Assembly: GCA_902793515.1 (NCBI GenBank)
Contig: CADBDO010000030.1
Location: 1 to 9,046 of the forward strand
Length of the DNA: 9,046 bases
Reading direction: 5' to 3'
Source of the DNA: an uncultured Erysipelotrichaceae bacterium
GTDB taxonomy: Bacteria; Bacillota_I; Bacilli_A; RFN20; CAG-826
Numbering within the stretch: the stretch's first letter is position 1; each line of letters opens with the position of its first letter. The notes beneath the pieces were generated by a model. That model worked only from the letters and a program-made list of their open reading frames with translations, did no database searches and had not been told where the DNA came from. This document shows, piece after piece, positions 1 through 5,593 of this stretch. The position numbers and the translations under genes are program-made.

Positions 1-150
1 AGCTTCGGTCGAGATTGTGAAACCGGCTGGGATGTTGACGCCAGCGGCTGTCATCTCGGCAAGACCAAAGCCTTTTCCGCCAAGGATTTCCTTGCCGAGT
101 TTTTGCTCGTGGGCTTCCTTGAAGGAGAATACATATTTTTTGTCTGCCAT
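1..150 (-). CDS. ppdK: Pyruvate, phosphate dikinase, N-terminal 50 residues (partial)
   Basis: The reading frame runs off the left edge after 50 codons. The translation opens MADKKYVFSF and continues with KEILGGKGFGLAEMT and PAGFTISTEA. This is the N-terminal signature of the ATP-grasp domain of pyruvate phosphate dikinase, in which a glycine-rich GGKG element is followed by the conserved AEM and PxGFT(I/L)(S/T)T stretches. The enzyme interconverts pyruvate, ATP and phosphate with phosphoenolpyruvate, AMP and pyrophosphate in the cytoplasm, and in anaerobes often serves glycolysis. PEP synthase has a related N terminus, but the immediate KYV(F/Y) start and the GGKGxxLAEM form fit PPDK better. 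The start is well supported: AGGAGG lies five bases upstream. The gene is divergent from the phosphodiesterase gene and has its own promoter. The remaining ~820 residues usual for the family, with the swivelling phosphohistidine domain, lie outside the window. Confidence 0.93.
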   Translation of the reverse strand, partial: MADKKYVFSFKEAHEQKLGKEILGGKGFGLAEMTAAGVNIPAGFTISTEA

Positions 151-195
151 ATTGTCCTCCTATTGACAATCTTTAGGGTGAATAAAGCGCCCTAA
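151..195 (-). promoter_or_regulatory. ppdK leader with two tandem hairpins, SD in the second loop
   Basis: Two perfect inverted repeats sit back to back in the ppdK leader. The outer one pairs TTAGGG with CCCTAA (173-178 with 190-195, loop of 11). The inner one pairs ATTGTC with GACAAT (151-156 with 165-170, loop of 8) and ends directly at the ATG. Most of the AGGAGG ribosome binding site (156-161) lies in the inner loop. With a start site near 197 almost the whole ~47-nt leader would be folded. This could affect mRNA stability or ribosome access; no known riboswitch or RNA family is recognised. Confidence 0.5.
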
Positions 196-203
196 CGCGA
201 AAT

Positions 204-232
204 ATCATACCACTCGAATATTCTTCTTTAAA
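204..232 (-). promoter_or_regulatory. Promoter of ppdK
   Basis: Read on the minus strand there is an extended -10 element, TGG followed by TATGAT (TATGAT at 204-209, TGG at 210-212), with a TTTAAA hexamer at 227-232 as -35 after a 17-base spacer. The expected start of transcription is near 197, giving a leader of about 47 nt. Confidence 0.55.
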
Positions 233-238
233 GAAGAA
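221..238. promoter_or_regulatory. 18-bp palindrome over the ppdK -35 element
   Basis: TTCTTCTTTAAAGAAGAA is a perfect 9+9 palindrome with no spacer. The putative -35 hexamer TTTAAA is its exact centre, a placement typical for a repressor operator. It could serve ppdK and, being in the divergent intergenic region, also the phosphodiesterase gene. No regulator can be named. Confidence 0.45.
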
Positions 239-275
239 CGAAAAAAGCCAAGAGATTATCGGTGTCGAAAGAGGA

Positions 276-281
276 TATAAT
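276..281 (+). promoter_or_regulatory. -10 element (TATAAT) of the phosphodiesterase gene
   Basis: A perfect TATAAT ends only eight bases before the ATG at 290, so transcription would begin at or within a base or two of the start codon. No convincing -35 is visible at the normal distance. No Shine-Dalgarno sequence is correctly spaced; the nearest purine run (AGAGG, 270-274) is 15 bases from the ATG. This points to a leaderless mRNA. Confidence 0.5.
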
Positions 282-289
282 TTGTAACC

Positions 290-1012
290 ATGAAGCGAAA
301 AGAGAGAAAATTCAGCCCCGAATACTTCGGCCCAATCGCGCACCGCGGATTGCATGACAGCGTGTGCACGGAAAACGGGTTGAACGCCTTCAAAAAAGCG
401 ATCGAAAATGGCTTTGCTTTTGAGCTCGATATCCACATCACCAAAGACGGACAACTGGTTGTCTGTCACGATGACGATTTGAAACGCACGACAGGGAAAG
501 AGGGAATCATTGAGGAACTCACCCTGGCTGAGATAAAAGAGAATTACCGCCTTCTAGACGGAGAAGAGGTCCCAACCTTCCAAGAAGTCCTCGACCTCAA
601 CAAAGAGAGAAGGCTCATCGTCGTTGAGCTCAAAGTCCACGAGGGGAACTATAGGCCTCTTGCGAAAGCCGCAAAGGCCGCCCTCAAGCAGATCAAAGAC
701 AAAAAGAAGATCGTCATCATCTCCTTCGACCCAAGAGTCCTCCTCAAGATGAAGCATCAAGGCTTCGGAACCGGACTACTTATCTGCAAAGAATACTATT
801 GGGTGTGGAAGTGGCGTCACCTCTTTGACTCGGTCGACATTGAGGAATGCCTCCTCACGAAACCAGAGGTCAGGAAGTATCACAAGAGACACATCCTCAA
901 CACGTGGACGGTCGAAGGCCCCGAGCACATGATCGCGAACAAGGCGTTAGCGGACGCGCAAACATTCCAGCTGATCGACCCTGAATTCGTTAAGAAAACC
1001 TTCGCAAAATAA
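290..1012 (+). CDS. Glycerophosphodiester phosphodiesterase family protein
   Basis: A 240-residue protein of the GDPD family, which hydrolyses glycerophosphodiesters to sn-glycerol 3-phosphate and an alcohol. The full single-domain pattern is visible: the HRG motif at 18-20 with catalytic His18, E28-N29, the metal ligands in FELDIHITKDG (Glu45, Asp47), the second catalytic histidine in CHDDDLKRTTG (His60), and the core VELK strand (Glu113, Lys115). Length matches cytoplasmic UgpQ-like enzymes. There is no signal peptide or membrane segment, so it probably acts on deacylated phospholipid head groups or teichoic-acid-like fragments inside the cell; the exact substrate cannot be told. It is a single-gene unit, divergent from ppdK and followed directly by a terminator. 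The start at 290 is chosen because the -10 element ends eight bases upstream and the conserved domain begins soon after; translation is probably leaderless. Confidence 0.92.
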   Translation: MKRKERKFSPEYFGPIAHRGLHDSVCTENGLNAFKKAIENGFAFELDIHITKDGQLVVCHDDDLKRTTGKEGIIEELTLAEIKENYRLLDGEEVPTFQEVLDLNKERRLIVVELKVHEGNYRPLAKAAKAALKQIKDKKKIVIISFDPRVLLKMKHQGFGTGLLICKEYYWVWKWRHLFDSVDIEECLLTKPEVRKYHKRHILNTWTVEGPEHMIANKALADAQTFQLIDPEFVKKTFAK

Positions 1013-1046
1013 AACGCGCTAGACCAAACCAGCGCGTTTTTGTTAG
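1011..1046. terminator. Bidirectional intrinsic terminator
   Basis: AAAACGCGCT (1011-1020) pairs perfectly with AGCGCGTTTT (1031-1040) around a 10-base loop. On the plus strand the stem is followed by TGTTAG, extending the T-run, and ends the phosphodiesterase transcript, whose stop codon overlaps the stem. On the minus strand the stem ends in TTTT then ATTTTG and can stop the heptose operon 21 bases after gmhA. It sits between two converging genes. Confidence 0.85.
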
Positions 1047-1060
1047 CGATTTTTTGATTT

Positions 1061-1669
1061 TTATTTGTTTGGAGTGTAGCTCGCTTCAATGCCTTCTCTC
1101 TTGCTCAAATACTTCCAAAGGATCTGCATGATGACATGGTCGAAGGACATGTGAAGGTCTTCAGCGATCTGAATATCATCAACTGGAGCGTGCAAATGAT
1201 AGTCGGCGATTTTGGCTAACTTGCCTCCGTCATAACCGGTGATGGACACGATTTCGGCTCCGACCTTCTTGGCGTATTCGGCAGCCTTCATGATGTTCTT
1301 GGAATTGCCGCTTCCAGAGATGGCTAAGACCAAGTCTTCTTTCTTGAGGCGGTTCTCTAACTGATAGTAGAAGACATCGTCGAAGGTGGTGTCGTTAGCG
1401 ATGGCGGTCATGATTGGGACGTTGTCATTAAGACAAACGAACTTATATCTCTTCTCTAACTTGGAGCAGACGCCTTTGTTAAAGTCGCAGACCATATGAG
1501 AAGCGGTGGCGGCGCTGCCACCGTTACCGAAAACATAAATGGTCGACTGATCATCGTAATGTTTGACGAGCGCGTTCATCGCTTTGTTCATCTCGTCTTT
1601 GTCTAACTTCTTAATTGTTTCGATTTCGAGCTCGTAATACTTCTCTATATCGTTCTTAAAATTAATCAT
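1061..1669 (-). CDS. gmhA: SIS-domain sedoheptulose 7-phosphate isomerase (GmhA type)
   Basis: A 202-residue single SIS domain protein of the phosphoheptose isomerase group, which converts D-sedoheptulose 7-phosphate to D-glycero-D-manno-heptose 7-phosphate. Visible signatures are the sugar-phosphate-binding loop GNGGSAATASH (48-58), AND followed by aromatic and acidic residues around 91-100, the second phosphate loop SGSGNSKN (118-125), and a C-terminal EDLHMSFDH with His173 matching the catalytic His of E. coli GmhA (His180). The position of the E. coli catalytic Glu65 appears to hold Asp62 (in CDFNKG), and the usual QExH element reads EDLH. This suggests the divergent GmhA subgroup of nucleotide-heptose clusters. 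It is the last gene of the operon: its ATG overlaps the end of the upstream gene by eight bases, and AAGGGG stands five bases before it. Other SIS sugar isomerases are possible from fold alone, but the neighbours make this role very likely. Confidence 0.87.
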   Translation of the reverse strand: MINFKNDIEKYYELEIETIKKLDKDEMNKAMNALVKHYDDQSTIYVFGNGGSAATASHMVCDFNKGVCSKLEKRYKFVCLNDNVPIMTAIANDTTFDDVFYYQLENRLKKEDLVLAISGSGNSKNIMKAAEYAKKVGAEIVSITGYDGGKLAKIADYHLHAPVDDIQIAEDLHMSFDHVIMQILWKYLSKREGIEASYTPNK

Positions 1670-2972
1670 GTTCGCCCCTTTCTAAGGTCATTATTAGATT
1701 AACGGCTTCTGATAAAGAATGGCACACAAAATCCGGTTTCGCATCTACGAAGCGTATCGGAGGGTTTGGAGTTGTGTCTAAAAAGATGGTTCTGCATCCA
1801 GCGTTGATTCCGGTTTGGATGTCTCTGTCCGTATCTCCGATAAACCAGGATTTGGAGAGGTCGATATTGAACCTTTCCTGAGCTTTCTTTAGAAGACCGA
1901 TCTTTGGTTTGCGGCAATCGCAGTCAAACTTGAGTTCAGGAACCTCGCCTTCAAAGCCTCCAGCAGGATGGTGAGGACAGAAGTAGAGGCCATCAAGATA
2001 GGCCCCGCCTTTTCCAAGGATGGTCTCCATCTTGTTGTGAATGTTTTTGAGTTCTTCAAAGGTTGTGTCTCCACGAGCGATGACAGGCTGGTTGGTGGCG
2101 CAGATTGCTAAGTAACTTGATTCGTTAATTGTCTTGATCGCTAAGGCAGCGTCATCAGCAAGTTCTAACTCATCTGTTTTCTTGACCAAACCACGATATT
2201 TGTTGATGGTTCCGTCCCTGTCTAAAAAGATGCATTTTTGCAAATTAGAGAGGGATTTGCCGTGGATAATTCCGTTTTTGAGGTCTTTTTCGACTGAATA
2301 ATACCTGTCTGGGGTGCCACAATCTTTAACGTATTCGCTCGATCTATAGGCGTATGCTTTTCCCTCTTCGACGAAGTGTTTTAAGACCACTTTTTCGAAG
2401 TCGATTTTCTCTGGTTCTTTGATGAAGTCGAGGACCTCTTTTGAGCAGACATAAAGGCCTGCGTTGGTGAGGTTCTCATAGTAGTAGTCACGGACGTTGT
2501 GCTTGCTATCGATCTTAGTGATTTTCTCTTCGTCATTGGTGACAAGAAGATCACTGTCGAATGGGTGTGAATTTGGGTGTGCGAAAGCAGTCAACGAGGA
2601 GCCCTTTTCCTTATGGAAACGGTGGAACCTCATCCAATCGACATCGAGCATCAAATCGCCAAAACAAAGAATGAAATCATCTCTGATGATCTCTTTGGCG
2701 AAATATAATCCTCCGGCTGTGCCCAAAGGAGATTCTTCTTTTATGTATGAGATGTTGACTCCAAACTTCTTTCCGTCTCCGCAATAGTCCGAGATGAGTT
2801 TCCCGTTTTTGGAGATGATTATGACTAAATCTTGGATGCCGCTTCTCTTAAGGCTTTCGATTTGCCATTCGATGATCGGCTTCCCGTTTAGCTCAACCAT
2901 TACCTTTGGTAAATCGCCGGTGATGGTCTTGAGTCTAGTGCCAGCTCCGCCTGCTTGAATTACTGCGTACAT
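1662..2972 (-). CDS. Bifunctional heptose-1-phosphate nucleotidyltransferase / heptose-1,7-bisphosphate phosphatase (HddC-GmhB fusion)
   Basis: A 436-residue two-domain protein. Residues 1-235 are a sugar nucleotidyltransferase: QAGGAGTRL (6-14), LPKVM (21-25), SPLGTAGGL (81-89), the metal Asp in CFGD (106), and NAGLYV (170-175), resembling HddC and mannose-1-phosphate guanylyltransferases. Residues 246-430 are a HAD-IIIA phosphatase of GmhB type: LDRDGTIN (250-257) with nucleophile Asp251 and acid/base Asp253, TNQ (293-295), the zinc-site pattern CPHH...CDCRKP (Cys332, His334, Cys351, Cys353), Lys355, and GDTDRD (379-384). It should remove the 7-phosphate from heptose 1,7-bisphosphate and then transfer a nucleotide, probably GMP, to heptose 1-phosphate. 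Fusion would couple the two steps. I chose the ATG at 2970-2972, which has GGAG five bases upstream and lies two bases after the hddA stop. An ATG at 2999 would add nine residues overlapping hddA. GDP over ADP is inferred from the HddA-type partner. Confidence 0.88.
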   Translation of the reverse strand: MYAVIQAGGAGTRLKTITGDLPKVMVELNGKPIIEWQIESLKRSGIQDLVIIISKNGKLISDYCGDGKKFGVNISYIKEESPLGTAGGLYFAKEIIRDDFILCFGDLMLDVDWMRFHRFHKEKGSSLTAFAHPNSHPFDSDLLVTNDEEKITKIDSKHNVRDYYYENLTNAGLYVCSKEVLDFIKEPEKIDFEKVVLKHFVEEGKAYAYRSSEYVKDCGTPDRYYSVEKDLKNGIIHGKSLSNLQKCIFLDRDGTINKYRGLVKKTDELELADDAALAIKTINESSYLAICATNQPVIARGDTTFEELKNIHNKMETILGKGGAYLDGLYFCPHHPAGGFEGEVPELKFDCDCRKPKIGLLKKAQERFNIDLSKSWFIGDTDRDIQTGINAGCRTIFLDTTPNPPIRFVDAKPDFVCHSLSEAVNLIMTLERGEHD

Positions 2973-2974
2973 CG

Positions 2975-3955
2975 CTACTCCATGAAGATGATTGAGCAAC
3001 CGGCTTGGTCAAGCTCAAACGGCATTTCTTTGAGATTAGATAGGGCTTTTCTGACGGCCTCTTTCTTCTCGTCAGATTCGACGTAGAAGAGGAGGAATCC
3101 GCCTCCGCCAGCGCCAAGGAGTTTGCCTCCGCTTGCGCCAGCTTTCATGGCCTTTTCATATGCTTCGTCGATGAATGGATTGGAAATTCCATTGGCTAAA
3201 GACTTCTTAAGCTCCCAGCCTTCTTTGAGGATTGGACCGAGGGCGTCGACGTTGTTGTTTTCGAACTCCGCTTTCAGGCGCTTTGTCATTTCGCAAAGCT
3301 TCTTGGTGGCTTCGATCTTGTCTTCGTCGGTGGCGAGGTTCTTGGTTTCTTTGGCGAGGATGTTATTCGCATCGCGGACCTCGCCGGTATAGAACATCAT
3401 GAGATTCTTCTCGAGTTTGGCGAAAGATTCTTTCTTCATGATGATCGGTTCGACTTTGACGAATCCGTCTGGGCAGAATTCGTAATAACGAAGTCCACCG
3501 AAAGCGGCAGCGAACTGATCTTGTTTTCCGATTGGGTTCCCAAGTTCGTTGATTTCTATCTCACAAGCTCTCTTGGCAACCTTGTAGGTTGAGGCGGCTT
3601 GTTCATTCCAGGTGTACATGAGTTTCAGAAGGGCAACGGTGAAAGAAGAGGATGAACCAAGACCGGTTCCCGAAGGAATGTCGGCCATGGAAGTGATTTC
3701 GATGCCTTTGTTGCCGAAGTCTTTCAAGACTTGCTTGAAAATGCGGTGTTCGACTTTTTCGACATCTTCGACTATCTCGGTTTTCGAATACTTAAGAGTG
3801 ATTGATTCTTTGTTGAAGGCAGGGTTGATAGCGAGGTAGCAATATTTCTTGATGGTGGTGGAAATAACGCAGCCACCGTATTTCTCATAGAAAGAAGGAA
3901 TATCGCTTCCGCCGCCGCAGAAGCTGACCCTGAAAGGGGCGCGAGAGATGATCAT
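2975..3955 (-). CDS. hddA: GHMP kinase, D-glycero-alpha-D-manno-heptose 7-phosphate kinase
   Basis: A 326-residue GHMP-superfamily kinase of the length usual for HddA. It opens with SRAPFRVSFCGGGSD (4-18), the substrate-side motif of the HddA/fucokinase group. The ATP-binding motif is PSGTGLGSSSS (94-104), GKQDQFAAAFGG (143-154) carries the Lys144/Asp146 pair, and the C-terminal GHMP motif GASGGKLLGAGGGG spans 273-286. The enzyme phosphorylates C1 of D-glycero-D-manno-heptose 7-phosphate to give the alpha-1,7-bisphosphate, substrate of the phosphatase domain in the next gene. It is the first gene of the operon, with AAAGGA ten bases before the ATG and the next start only two bases after its stop. 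Fucokinase-type activity is the main alternative from sequence alone, but the GmhA and GmhB-like neighbours argue strongly for heptose. Confidence 0.9.
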   Translation of the reverse strand: MIISRAPFRVSFCGGGSDIPSFYEKYGGCVISTTIKKYCYLAINPAFNKESITLKYSKTEIVEDVEKVEHRIFKQVLKDFGNKGIEITSMADIPSGTGLGSSSSFTVALLKLMYTWNEQAASTYKVAKRACEIEINELGNPIGKQDQFAAAFGGLRYYEFCPDGFVKVEPIIMKKESFAKLEKNLMMFYTGEVRDANNILAKETKNLATDEDKIEATKKLCEMTKRLKAEFENNNVDALGPILKEGWELKKSLANGISNPFIDEAYEKAMKAGASGGKLLGAGGGGFLLFYVESDEKKEAVRKALSNLKEMPFELDQAGCSIIFME

Positions 3956-3985
3956 GATTCGTTGATCCTTTCTGAAAGCCTAAAC

Positions 3986-3994
3986 ATTTTACCA
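3986..3994 (-). promoter_or_regulatory. Extended -10 promoter of the heptose operon
   Basis: On the minus strand TGG-TAAAAT reads as an extended -10 element (TAAAAT at 3986-3991). There is no good -35 hexamer, as expected for this promoter class. The start of transcription would be near 3979, leaving a leader of about 24 nt that contains the AAAGGA site of hddA. The TGG lies in one arm of the adjacent palindrome. Confidence 0.55.
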
Positions 3995-4006
3995 CTTAAA
4001 AGTGGT
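3991..4006. promoter_or_regulatory. 16-bp palindrome between divergent promoters (operator candidate)
   Basis: ACCACTTAAAAGTGGT has 7-bp perfect arms around a 2-bp centre. It lies exactly between the two outward-facing extended -10 elements, so a protein bound here would cover both promoters. There is no T-run in either reading direction, so it is not a terminator. No dedicated regulator gene adjoins it; the TetR gene about 1.6 kb away is the nearest candidate in the window. Confidence 0.55.
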
Positions 4007-4012
4007 CTTTCG

Positions 4013-4021
4013 TGCTAAAAT
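4013..4021 (+). promoter_or_regulatory. Extended -10 promoter of the FGGY kinase gene
   Basis: TGC-TAAAAT (TAAAAT at 4016-4021) is an extended -10 element. It mirrors the promoter on the other strand. The expected start near 4028 gives a 15-nt leader with GGAG at 4031-4034, eight bases before the ATG. The -35 position falls inside the palindrome and does not resemble TTGACA. Confidence 0.55.
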
Positions 4022-4042
4022 CTTCGAGACGGAGAATCTTAT

Positions 4043-5593
4043 ATGAACGAACCATTGATTTTGACGATGGACTTTGGGACCCAAAGCGTCCGAGTCGCCC
4101 TTTTCGACAAACGTGGCTACATGGTTGCCATGAAGAAGAAAGACTACGACCAACCATACTTTTCGGTTAAACCAAACTGGGCTGAAAAAGACCCTCGCGA
4201 ATACTACAAAGACCTTTGCCAATGCACGAAGGAACTCATCAGAGACAATCCTTCTTCGGTCGGCAATATTAAAGGCGTAACCCTTACATGCTTCCGTGAT
4301 ACTGCAGTCCTTTTGGACAGCGAAATGAAGGTCATCAGACCAAGCGTCCTTTGGCTCGACCAAAGAAACGCAAAATGCGAAAAACCCCTGCCAAAACTGG
4401 CTCAATTCCTCTTTAAGCTCGTTGGAAAGACCGATACGATCAATTTCAACAGACGTAGATGCGTGGCCAATTGGATCCAAGAAAACGAGAAAGAAAATTG
4501 GGCAAAAGTTTATAAATATGTCCCTGTCTCAAGCTACATCCATTTCTTGCTGACAGGCGAACTCAAAGACTGCGCTTCAAACTGTGCGGGTCATTACCCA
4601 ATCGACTTCAAAAACAAGCAGTGGTACAAGAAACCAGAGAAACACCTTACCGGCCAGATCTTCGGTTTGACGAGAGACCTTCTCCCAGAGCTCGTTGGTG
4701 AAGGCGATGTCATCGGAAAGATCACGAAGAAAGCCGCCGAAGATTCAGGAATTCCTGAAGGCACGATTGTTTACGCCGCCGGTTCAGACAAATCTTGTGA
4801 AACCCTTGGTATGGGCGTCATCGATGAAACCCTTGGTGCCGTAAGCTACGGAACCGCCTCTTCGATTGAGACAACCACCGCGAAATATCACGAATCAGAA
4901 CCATTCCTCCCAGGATATCCTGCCGCTGCGAAAGGTTTCTATAACATGGACATCCAAGTCTACCGTGGCTATTGGATGATCAACTGGTTCATGAAAGAGA
5001 TCGCCGGCAAAGAAAACCCAGACGATCCAAAGACAATCAATTACTACAACGAACATCTTAATGATGTTCCTGCTGGCTGTGATGGCCTTATCCTCCAACC
5101 TTATTGGGGTCCAGGCCTTTCTCGTCCGTTAGCCAAAGGCGCGATCATCGGCTTCAGTGATTCAACCACGACCGAACACATCTATCGTTCCATCATCGAA
5201 GGCATCGCATATGCCTTACGTGAAGGCTTGGAACACTTCGAAAAAGTCCTCAAACACAAGATACCTGAATTAAGGGTTTCTGGTGGTGGATCCGTGAGCG
5301 ACGAAATCTGCCAAATCACCGCTGACGTATTTGGCAAACCAGTCAGCAGAGTCCAGACCAAAGAGAGTTCTTCTCTTGGTGCTGCCATTGCTGGCTTTAT
5401 GTCTATCGGTGAATACAAGACCGTTGACGAAGCCGTCAAAAAGATGGTTCGTGTCAAAGACACATTCCAGCCAAAGAAAGAGAACGTGAAGGTCTACGAT
5501 TACCTTTATAAAGAAGTCTATTTGAAGCTCTATCCAGCGTTAGCGAAAAACTACGCGAAGATTAAGCGTTTCAACAACGGAGATATAAAGTAA
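4043..5593 (+). CDS. FGGY-family carbohydrate kinase, substrate unknown
   Basis: A 516-residue full-length FGGY sugar kinase, the family of xylulokinase, glycerol kinase, ribulokinase and sedoheptulokinase, which use ATP to phosphorylate a sugar or polyol. The N-terminal phosphate-1 loop is TMDFGTQSVRVALFD. The active-site aspartate is expected in AAGSDKSCETLGMGV (Asp249). The C-terminal ATPase half carries SYGTASS, IIEGIAYALREGLEHF, and RVSGGGSVSDEICQITADV, the adenosine-binding signature. No signal peptide or membrane segment is present. It is divergent from the heptose operon across an 87-bp region with back-to-back promoters and a palindrome. The ATG at 4043 is favoured by GGAG eight bases upstream. 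The substrate cannot be assigned from motifs. A sedoheptulokinase role would supply the GmhA substrate, but this rests only on the neighbourhood; xylulokinase or another ketose or polyol kinase is equally possible. Confidence 0.9.
   Translation: MNEPLILTMDFGTQSVRVALFDKRGYMVAMKKKDYDQPYFSVKPNWAEKDPREYYKDLCQCTKELIRDNPSSVGNIKGVTLTCFRDTAVLLDSEMKVIRPSVLWLDQRNAKCEKPLPKLAQFLFKLVGKTDTINFNRRRCVANWIQENEKENWAKVYKYVPVSSYIHFLLTGELKDCASNCAGHYPIDFKNKQWYKKPEKHLTGQIFGLTRDLLPELVGEGDVIGKITKKAAEDSGIPEGTIVYAAGSDKSCETLGMGVIDETLGAVSYGTASSIETTTAKYHESEPFLPGYPAAAKGFYNMDIQVYRGYWMINWFMKEIAGKENPDDPKTINYYNEHLNDVPAGCDGLILQPYWGPGLSRPLAKGAIIGFSDSTTTEHIYRSIIEGIAYALREGLEHFEKVLKHKIPELRVSGGGSVSDEICQITADVFGKPVSRVQTKESSSLGAAIAGFMSIGEYKTVDEAVKKMVRVKDTFQPKKENVKVYDYLYKEVYLKLYPALAKNYAKIKRFNNGDIK

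Noticed and set aside
163..168. TTGACA on the plus strand as a -35 element for the phosphodiesterase gene
   Set aside because: No -10 element lies 16-18 bases downstream, and the gene has a TATAAT next to its start more than 100 bases away.
173..469. Minus-strand open frames across the ppdK/phosphodiesterase intergenic region
   Set aside because: They cross two promoters and the coding strand of a clear phosphodiesterase, and show no family motif.
2973..2999. Upstream ATG at 2999 as start of the fused heptose enzyme
   Set aside because: It adds nine residues outside the family pattern and overlaps hddA by 25 bases, while the ATG at 2972 has GGAG at the right distance.
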